Source: Asterias amurensis | Lineage: Eukaryota; Echinodermata; Asteroidea; Forcipulatida; Asteriidae | NCBI RefSeq assembly: GCF_032118995.1 | Contig: NC_092650.1 | Span: 13,638,501-13,702,500, forward strand | Length of the DNA: 64,000 bases | Reading direction: 5' to 3' | Part shown: one piece after another, positions 56,465-64,000 of the stretch | Layout: each line of letters begins with the position of its first letter | Position numbering within the stretch: the stretch's first letter is position 1 | Translations under genes and position numbers: made by a program | Notes under the pieces: model-generated | What the model saw: the letters and a program-made list of their open reading frames with translations, nothing else | What the model was told of the DNA's origin: nothing | The model's database searches: none

Positions 56465-56659
56465 AATGTTTTGAAGTAAAGCTGTTATATGGACAGCTTT
56501 TGGAAAATCAACAGTGGCCCTTTCTTGTGTATAGCATGTGATGGAATGAACACTTAGCGACCACTACCTTACTTCCAAGCATAATTGGGAGTAAGTCATG
56601 ATGCAAATGCGAGAATACTGTTCATAGACAGTAATAAACAGTTTCTCAAGAAATTCCTG

Positions 56660-57095
56660 GGGTGCGTTCCACTCGCGCAAACGTTGCCAACAGTTGCGCA
56701 CGTTCGCCAACAATTTCAAGTGGAACGAGTTGGTCGCCGCCACCGTTGGCGAACGTTGGCAACTTTAGGCGAACATACTTCTGAGGTGTTGGCGAGTGAT
56801 TTTTAAAATGGCGGACAAGCATACGGTATTATTTCTTTGTCACAAATATAATTACATTGTATTTTCGGTGGATGATAATGCAGATTTGGAATAACAAAGT
56901 CAATTAGTTGATGTAATGATGTAAAAAAGAGGACTATTGCAGCAAAATAAAGTTTAAAAAAAACTATGTATGGTGCGCGTCATCTTCATTTCAGCGCGCC
57001 GCCATATTGACATCGCGTGTACGCACCAATCGTTCAAAAGATAAAAAACGTTTGCGCAAACAGTTGCGAGTCGTCTGCGCGAGTGGAACGCACCC
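56660..57095. mobile_element. Longer element with the same tips, 3-bp target duplication
   Basis: GGGTGCGTTCCACTCGCGCA left, TGCGCGAGTGGAACGCACCC right, CTG on both sides (56657-56659, 57096-57098). The left interior repeats GCGAACGTTGGCAAC-type palindromes; the right interior is GC-rich (CAGCGCGCCGCCATATTG). Confidence 0.88.
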
Positions 57096-57549
57096 CTGGT
57101 CATAAAATACTGAGAGTGCAATAAAAATTCAAAAGTGCAAGTGGGCTAGTTAACCAAGGATTCACTGCCATATGGGCTTTGACATTTGGTACCATTGTGC
57201 ACTTCAAACTTTATTAGCTTGTCGTTATTGTCCTCTCTTTGTTTGGTTAATGAGTTGCGCGCCCGAACAAAAAGAATGTTATGTTTCAGAGTAGGTAATG
57301 TAGCATCATTATCATAGAATACTGCTTATGAGTGGAGTACCAGTATAAATATTTAAGACATTTTTGACTGGTAAGCATTTTCTGGGAAGCCATTTTGTTT
57401 TCTTTTTTTCTGATCTAAATATTTTTTGGGCTGTGATCAGTCTTTAAGAATTTAGGCCCTTTCAATGATTCATCAGAACCATGGCAGTGAGTGGTAGACA
57501 TTATAGTAAAGTTCTGAAGCAGACTAATATTAAAGTTATTATGGCTAAC

Positions 57550-57640
57550 GAAAGAAATGTTGCCCGAGCAATAACTCCAGAAGGACTTGGGGTATCAACT
57601 CCAATTTGGTTTGTGGATTAGCATGAGTTCCCCCAGACAA
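57550..57640 (+). repeat. Short dispersed repeat shared with 30.53-30.61 kb
   Basis: GCCCGAGCAATAACTCCAGA then GGACTTGGGGTATCAACTCC. A third, weaker piece (GTCCACGCAATGACTCAAGA) is near 57730. Confidence 0.6.
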
Positions 57641-57853
57641 CTATATTGTTTTGGACCCCCCCCCCCTGGCTAACTAAGAAAAAATAATTGTTAGGTCTTT
57701 GTGGCTAACTAAAACAAAAGAATTGTTGTCCACGCAATGACTCAAGAACAAGATTAATCTCAGCAGGCATTTGTGTTTGTCAACACACCTTTTTTTTAAA
57801 TATTTTTTTATAAAATAAAACTGTGGATGATTTTCATATTGGCATTCATAATT

Positions 57854-58219
57854 TTACATCCCTCGACCCACGATTTGTTTCCATGGATCCATTATGTCAG
57901 AGCATTGTTCGCCACTGGTTTTCATAAATGGCTTTATTGAATTACAAAGGAGTAACCTATATTGTATGACATCCAAGGTAATATTGGAGGTTAAAGAGTG
58001 ATTGTATTCCATTTTCACCATGGCGACATTTACAGCAAGATGCCTTAACCTTGACTGGTCATCAATCCAATTAAGATACTGGACAACCTCGCTACCATGG
58101 GCAGCGTGCCGTATCACGCCAGCTCTGCGTACGTCTCTAACCCCAGGGAGGGAAACTCCATTCCGTGTCTTGGATTGGCTATCATACACGCGAAAAATTT
58201 GAAACGCTGTGCGTCTCAA
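57854..58219 (-). other. Open frame of 121 codons, not recognised
   Basis: The frame reads MRRTAFQIFRVYDSQSKTRN..LPGVRDVRRAGVIRHAAHGS..GRGM. No family recognised, no splice partners seen, and the upstream side is GC-rich. Listed only because it is the longest open frame outside repeats in this stretch. Confidence 0.15.
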
Positions 58220-58692
58220 AAAAGCTCTGTACGCCGAAATGCGTGTGTATAAAGATGTATGTATTCATTTTTTTGTGTCACGCATCACTTAACACACACC
58301 GCAGCCAGCGTGTGCGCGACTAACGCCCAACACAGAACGGATAAACCACAGGACTAATTGTTATGTCCCTTATATTTGGATATTTCCGAGTGAACACTTC
58401 CAGGGGTTTTGATCGAGCAAGGCATGCTGGGAAAAATGGCGCGGCAAGATCGATCACCCTTGGAAACGAGGTTGGGTACTGGACTCTGTATCAGAACATG
58501 GCCATGTTTAGTTTCCCTGTATAAGAGAACATTGGCTTTGGGCTATAAGGCCAGTATATTGCAATGTTTCTCTTGAAATTTCAGTATTTTTTTCAGCTGC
58601 TGAGCAAATATACGGCAGGGTATACTTTTGGTAATTGTCGAAGACCAGTATCCTCTCCTTGTGTATCCCAACAAGGCTGTGAAAATTTGGGC

Positions 58693-59069
58693 TTAAAGCC
58701 ATTGGACCCTTTCGGTACAGACAAAAAAAATAAAAAAGTTCACAGATTTACAAATAACTTACAGGGTTTAGAGAAGGTAATGGTGAAAGACTTCTCTTGA
58801 AATATTATTCCATGAAATGCTTTACTTTTTGAGAAAACAGTAAAACAATATAAATTCTTGTTAGCGAGAACTACGGATTTATTTTAAACACATGTCATGA
58901 CACGGCGAAACGCGCGGATACAAGGGTGGGTTTTCTCGTTATTTTCTCCCGACTCCGATGACCGATTGAGCCTAAATTTTCATAGGTTTGTTATTTTATA
59001 CAGAAGTTGTGATACACAGAGTGTGAGCTTTGAACAATACTGTTTATCGAAAGGGTCCAATGGCTTTAA
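58693..59069 (-). mobile_element. Family C TTAA element nested in family B
   Basis: TTAA 58693-58696 and AGCCATTGGACCCTTTCGG; CGAAAGGGTCCAATGGC and TTAA 59066-59069. Confidence 0.92.
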
Positions 59070-59224
59070 TTGCTCATCGAAGCTGCAAGAAAATAATGAA
59101 GGAAAAAACACCCTTATATAGAATTGTATGCTTTCAGATTTATGAGAAAGGCTTCATGCATGTGAAGCCTTCTCTCAATTTCTAATTTTGGGGTGAACAA
59201 TTACCTCTTTCTATAAAACTACAT

Positions 59225-59994
59225 AATAATAATAATAATAATATTGAAGTCTTATATAGCGCACGTATCTACCAAACAAGGTACTCAAGGCGCCGAGTAT
59301 ATACAAACTTTCAGAAAGATAGGTTATTGAAGTTATGAATTCTGAGACCCACTTATGTAGCACCTTCCAAGGGTGTACAAGGTGCTACGGCGTATTCAAC
59401 AGTCACAGCCAGGAACACCGGGGTGAACCCCTTCTCTGCACGATAAGTGCACTGGGTTATTTAACATGCGTTACACAACACATGGGACCAACGGCTTTAT
59501 GTCCCATCCGAAGGACTAAGCAATGGGTGGCTTGCTTTAAAGGACACAAGTGTCACGGCTGGGGATTCGAACCCACACTTTGCTAATCAGAAACACCAGA
59601 GTTTGAACTTGGTACTCTTAAAGGGTCTATGTAACTTTTGTAGGACAAAAAACACAACGTCCACAGATTTACACTAAACTTACACAGTTTGAAGATAATG
59701 ACAGTAGAAAGCTTCCCTGAAAAAATGATGTGCTGAGGTGCTGTAGTTTTTGGGAAATGAGTAAAACAATGTCATGAAAATAATTTTCATCTTATAAGAC
59801 AAAAATTATTTTAAGCATTTACAAATGTATTTTCATGAAATTGTTTCACTCATTTCTCAAAAACTACAGCACGTTGGTAAGTAATATTTGAAGGGAAGCT
59901 TTCTACTATCATTATCTTCAAACCCTGTAAGTTTAATGTAAATCTATGAACATTTTGAAAAGGTACCCAAATCCTTTAACCGCTCAGCCACGAC
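59225..59994 (-). mobile_element. tRNA-derived SINE nested in family B, itself split by family E
   Basis: Tail (ATT)n on the left, head GTGTCGTGGCTGAGCGG on the right (minus strand). ACTACAT flanks both sides (59218-59224, 59995-60001) as a 7-bp target duplication. Confidence 0.88.
59618..59979. mobile_element. Family E TTAA element nested in the SINE
   Basis: TTAA 59618-59621, AGGGTCTATGTAACTTTTG left; AAAAGGTACCCAAATCCT and TTAA 59976-59979 right. Inner arms CAGTAGAAAGCTTCCCTG / AGGGAAGCTTTCTACTATC and GTAAAACAATGTCATGAAAA / TTTTCATGAAATTGTTTCAC. Confidence 0.9.
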
Positions 59995-60130
59995 ACTACA
60001 TTACTTCTAAGGGAGTTGTTTTCTAAAATTCTTTTGTAATATCAACAGCTGTCCAGTACTCTTTAACAAATAATTTTTTATTGTCATTAACTTGTGGAGT
60101 AATTACCCAAAGAACTCCCTGTCTTTTTAA

Positions 60131-60517
60131 ATTCAGTTGATTAAGGTGTTTTTTAATTTCTAAAAACATTTCACAAAAATTACCCCAAATCTTGGTGATT
60201 TCTTTTCCTCACTCTTTCATCAACTGAGCTTAAATTATAAAAAAAATCTCCCACTCTGACCTTCACACAATTGTCAAATTCTAAAGCAGGCGTAAAAATT
60301 GTGCCATTTAATTTTGTATTTCAACTCATCAAACAATTTCCCACCTGCGTCTCATATTAATTTACTCTGTGAGTGTTTTCCTTTTCTTGAAATTATAATC
60401 TTGGGCCCCCGCAACAATAAGCCCTTTTCCCCCCCTTTTTTAACACCTACTCGGCAAGCAATGATTTTTCAGTGTGTGGGCATTCCTTATTTTGTTGAAG
60501 CCTTCTTTTTTATATTG
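60131..60517. other. No gene recognised
   Basis: AT-rich, with C-run near 60430. Nothing identified. Confidence 0.4.
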
Positions 60518-60905
60518 TTAAAGGCAGTGGACACTGTTGGTAATTACTCAAAATAATTAGTGGCATAAAACCTTACTTGGTTAAGAGTAATGGATAGAGG
60601 TTGATAGTATAAAACATTGTGAGAAATGGTTCCCTCTGAAGTGACGTAGTTTTCGAGAAAGAAGTAATTTTCCACGAACTTGATTTCGAGACCTCAAGTT
60701 TAGAATCTCGAAATCAAGCATCTGAAAGCACACGACTCTGTGTGACAAGGGTGTTTTTTCTTTCAATATTATCTCGCAACTTCGACGACCAATTGAGCTC
60801 AAATTTTCACAGGTTGGTGATTTTATGCATATGTTGATATACACCAAGTGAGAAGACTATAGTCTTTTACAATTACCAATAGTGTCAACTGTCCAGGGTC
60901 TTTAA
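60518..60905 (-). mobile_element. Family A TTAA element, complete
   Basis: TTAA 60518-60521, AGGCAGTGGACACTGTTGG left; ACCAATAGTGTCAACTGTCC.. and TTAA 60902-60905 right. Confidence 0.92.
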
Positions 60906-61853
60906 ACAAAAACCCCCAAAAAGTTCAGGCTCAAAAATTTCAGGACGTCCTTGGCCTATCAAGTGAGGCCCCTGCCCTCTGGCCCCCTGTTCAATGTTGG
61001 CTCTCAATGCGTGGTGTCCGCCCTATCTTGGGTTTACAGCAATGAGCGGGGAAACAGGGGAGGGTATGTTTAGTTTCGCATGGTCCAAGCATTTTGGGTG
61101 GGACTGAAGTTACACACAAGTAACATGTATTTTGAAATGTTGATAATATTTTGCATACAAGAAAATTATCATTTGGCTTTCAGGTGGAATCATACTTTGA
61201 TTTCAATCTGAATGCTTAGTTTTTATAAAGATGATAATAGTGGTAAGCATCCTGAGAAATTATTTTGTTTGAGATGTCCATTCTTGTTAGAAATCAACAA
61301 GAATGCCAACAAATTTGAATCTCCAGTCTGACACACCTTGAGGCAAGTTTTGGAGATTAAAATTTCCATAGTGTCCATTTGTGGATGCTGCTGATGAAGA
61401 TGCAGTTGGTACTCGTGTCACCTCTTTAACTGTGGATAGATTCTATGTGCTTGACAAAAACACTGTAATAACAATATATAACTTCTAACGTGCCTGAATC
61501 ATGTAGGCTTGCTCTAGGGCGCTGAACAAATGGCACTAGTCAAAAGCTAAGCAGGAGGGAGTTGTTTGCTGTTTTCTGAAATAAATAGACACAGCATTCC
61601 GCTGAAACTTTCATAGGTGACTTATATCTGTATCGACAATGTAACCCTGTAAATAAATCAGCATTGTGTTGACAAAAACCATAAAAACTAATCTATCAAC
61701 CAGATTTAGATAGGCCTATTCCTAAACTAAAGAACTCTCTCATAATAAATTCAAATAAAAGAACGTTTCACTTCATTATAGTGCACGGCTTTCATTGTCT
61801 CATACATAAACATTACATTCCACTTGAGCAAATTCGAAAATGAAATGAATTGG
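60906..61853. other. No gene recognised
   Basis: Unique-looking sequence without clear exons or repeat families. Confidence 0.4.
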
Positions 61854-62190
61854 TTAAAGGCGCAGACTGGACACTATTGGTTATTACTCAAAATAATTGT
61901 AAGCAAAAAACTTCCTTGGTAACGAGCAATGGAGAGCTGTTGATAGCATAAAACATTGTGAGATACGGCTCCCTCTGAGAAGTAACGTAGCTTTGAGAAA
62001 GAGGTAATTTCTCACTCTAAAAGGCTTCAAGTGAAGCCTATTAGGAATCTAAAGGCACACACATTTTGGCAACAAGGGTGTTTTTCTGTCATTATTGTCT
62101 TGCAACTTGAATGACCAATTGAGTCAAAATTTTCACCGATTTTTTATTGACTGCTTTTGTAGGGATACACCAAGTGATAATATGTCCAGG
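61854..62190 (-). mobile_element. Family A/B element, right end truncated
   Basis: TTAA 61854-61857, AGGCGCAGACTGGACACTATTGG (TTGG end), body to ACACCAAGTGATAATATGTC, where the match stops. Confidence 0.85.
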
Positions 62191-62589
62191 ATTGAATTTC
62201 CATTAACCATGATGTGTTAGCCTCTTAACCACCCCCTCCAATCCTTGTGATCCTTTTGACCCACTCTCTCATGACCCCATAATCTTAAATCTCTAATCAT
62301 GTGTAAAATACAACATACACTTGGATTTGTTCAGTACCAGATGCCCGAAGGCGACACCCAGTGATACAATACTTAGTGTAGCAGGCCATAGTTGAAATGA
62401 ATACAACCCTGCCTATATCAATTGAAGAAATGAATGATGCTGTTGCCATAATGGTACTAAATCAAATGGGGAGCCATGGTTTTGTTTCTCATAAACTGTG
62501 CTTTAAGTCTACATTTGTGAGGCTTGTAACATTATATTCTTATAACTTTTACAATTTTTATTGGAGATAAATTTGTATTATATCCAGTG

Positions 62590-62700
62590 GTAAAACTAGA
62601 CATGGCGCATTGTTAGTTTCCTTTATTATTATTTTTATTATTTATTTATTTAAAAAAAAAAAAATTATGGGGGGGGGGGGTTAGACTACCGTTTATCTTT
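62590..62700 (+). mobile_element. LINE 3'-tail fragment and homopolymers
   Basis: AACTAGACATGGCGCATTGT then TTTCCTTTATTATTATT matches the tail at 20.86 kb. A-run and G-run follow at 62652-62681. Confidence 0.6.
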
Positions 62701-62859
62701 GGCAGATTTTTGTGCAATGCCTTAAATAAAAGCTTCTGAATCTTGAATCTATGAAATTGCTTTCTAAAAATTGGATAAGCATTTTTTGAGTCATATTGAA
62801 ACTAGCACCATCAAGCAATAATTTAGCTTGTCAAAACTATTCTAATACTTTCATAGTAA

Positions 62860-63660
62860 TGTACATGTATGTACAGAGTCCTACTCTTCACATGGACCGT
62901 AGAGCAAGGACGCTCTATGGATGTACCATGCAAACATTTCTGTGTGTGTAAAGCCAGCTGGCCAATCACAGCCCAATCCACACACAAGCTTCAGATGACA
63001 TTCAACCAACCACAACAGGCTCCATGAGTCTGCATCTATTATTTACACACCACTGGATCTTCAGCATCCAGCCAAATTGAAATGACCAGCATCCCGAGCA
63101 CCACGATTCCCCGACCACGCTGTGTGTGTGATGCAGCGGTGTGATGTGATCCTCTCTTACTCCGCCAGAAGTCTCTAACTCATTGTAAACGTTATTGCTA
63201 ATAAAATGACATGTAGCTGTGGCGCTGAATCCTGAGTGGCAATTAGTATCGTCATACAAATTTCTGGTGGGAGGCTGATCTATGGCTAGGGCAGCCATCA
63301 TTTTACACCCGGTGAACAATTATAGTGTCTCGATTTCCCCCAACGGTTTTCTGTCTCTGCAAAGGGTTGGTTGTCACTGGTTGATTTCTGAGTAATTTTT
63401 TTCTCGGAATCCGGCGGTTTGTTTCATCCATGGTTGCACTTTAGCAACACCTGACATCAGGGAAACATCTTGCGCTTGTAGACGAAAACATTCAACTTTT
63501 CCAACAGTTTTTTTTTTCATTTTGTGGAGAGCTTTCATCTCACATTTTCTCGCCAGCTGTTGGAATATTTTCTTGGATGGATTGGTGAGTTGACAGTCTA
63601 ACATTTATCTGTATACTAGGAATTATTTTCTTTGGATAAAGCATAGAGCAAAGTAAGCAA
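62860..63660. other. Repeat-free block, unassigned
   Basis: Higher-complexity sequence with no repeat family, no splice-consistent exon, and mixed base composition. ATTGCTAATAAAATGACATG lies near 63195. It could be a promoter, enhancer or UTR of a gene beyond the window; nothing decides this. Confidence 0.25.
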
Positions 63661-63678
63661 ATTTTTGTTTGTAGCAAT

Positions 63679-64000
63679 TAAAGGAACACGTTGCCTTGGA
63701 TCGGACGAGTTGGTCTATAAAAAGCGTCTGAAATCGTTTGTTATGAAATGTATATGGTTAGAAAGATGTTTTAAAAGTAGAATTTAATGATCAACACAAG
63801 TATCTCTCAAAATTGCACGGTTTTCTTTTTACGTCACGAACTATCACAGTCGGCTATTTATGGGAGTCAAAATTTTGACTCCCATAAATGGCCGACCGTG
63901 TTATTGGACGAGGTAAAAAGAAAACCATGCAATTTTGAGGCATATTTGTGTAGATCATTGTATCCTACTTTTACATCATCTTTCTAACCAGATGCATTTT
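63679..64000. mobile_element. Family D TTAA element, cut by the window end
   Basis: TTAA 63679-63682, AGGAACACGTTGCCTTGG, central palindrome GGCTATTTATGGGAGTC / GACTCCCATAAATGGCC, up to AACCAGATGCATTTT at the edge. Confidence 0.92.

Larger units (their letters stand above)
58613..60130 (+). mobile_element. Family B element carrying two independent insertions
   Basis: Left end GGGTATACTTTTGGTAATTG to 58692; resumes 59070-59217 (TGCTCATCGAAGCTGCAAGA..AATTACCTCTTTCTATAAA) and 60002-60130 (TTACTTCTAAGGGAGTTG..GAGTAATTACCC). Confidence 0.8.

Noticed and set aside
63002..63319. 105-codon minus-strand frame
   Set aside because: No recognised motif, and several unusual His/Cys runs from low-complexity CACA sequence.

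Overview
The window is eukaryotic DNA: genes split by spliced introns (GT..AG), long AT-rich non-coding stretches, microsatellites, and dozens of interspersed transposon copies. The three recognisable genes are animal housekeeping genes. Their protein similarity and the repeat style suggest a marine invertebrate deuterostome, most likely an echinoderm. That placement is inference; no species can be named from the sequence alone.

Layout. Positions 26-6781 (+) hold the last six coding exons of GTP-dependent phosphoenolpyruvate carboxykinase; the 5' exons lie left of the window. Positions 14517-19373 (-) hold all seven coding exons of proteasome assembly chaperone 2 (PSMG2, 273 aa). Positions 19609-30835 (+) hold all eight coding exons of the AN1 zinc-finger protein ZFAND1 (270 aa). 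PSMG2 and ZFAND1 stand head to head with 235 bp between start codons, so they probably share a bidirectional promoter. Both act in proteasome biology (20S assembly; proteasome/p97 recruitment during stress). From about 30.9 kb to the end I recognise no complete gene; one possible orphan exon lies at 34894-35163 (-) and a LINE reverse-transcriptase C-terminus at about 52.6 kb (+).

Repeats dominate. Several families of short, nearly palindromic elements are flanked by TTAA. I label them by their ends: A (AGGCAGTGGACAC), B (AGG..GGTACAC), C (AGCCATTGGACAC), D (AGGAACACGTTGCC), E (AGGGTCTATGTAAC), J (AGTCACCTGG) and K (AGGAGCGTTACAG). They resemble Kolobok-type non-autonomous DNA transposons. A separate TTAA element with CCCTTTAGC ends looks piggyBac-like. 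There are also two hAT-like elements with perfect 8-bp target duplications, two related elements with 3-bp duplications, a probable solo LTR, several tRNA-derived SINE families, and minisatellites. Many are nested, which gives a relative insertion history.

Most unusual are duplicated coding pieces beside their parent genes: the end of the last PSMG2 exon lies in a 181-bp tandem array, PSMG2 exon 6 has a partial open copy 2 kb downstream, and the 3' half of ZFAND1 exon 7 is tandemly duplicated with its splice donor.
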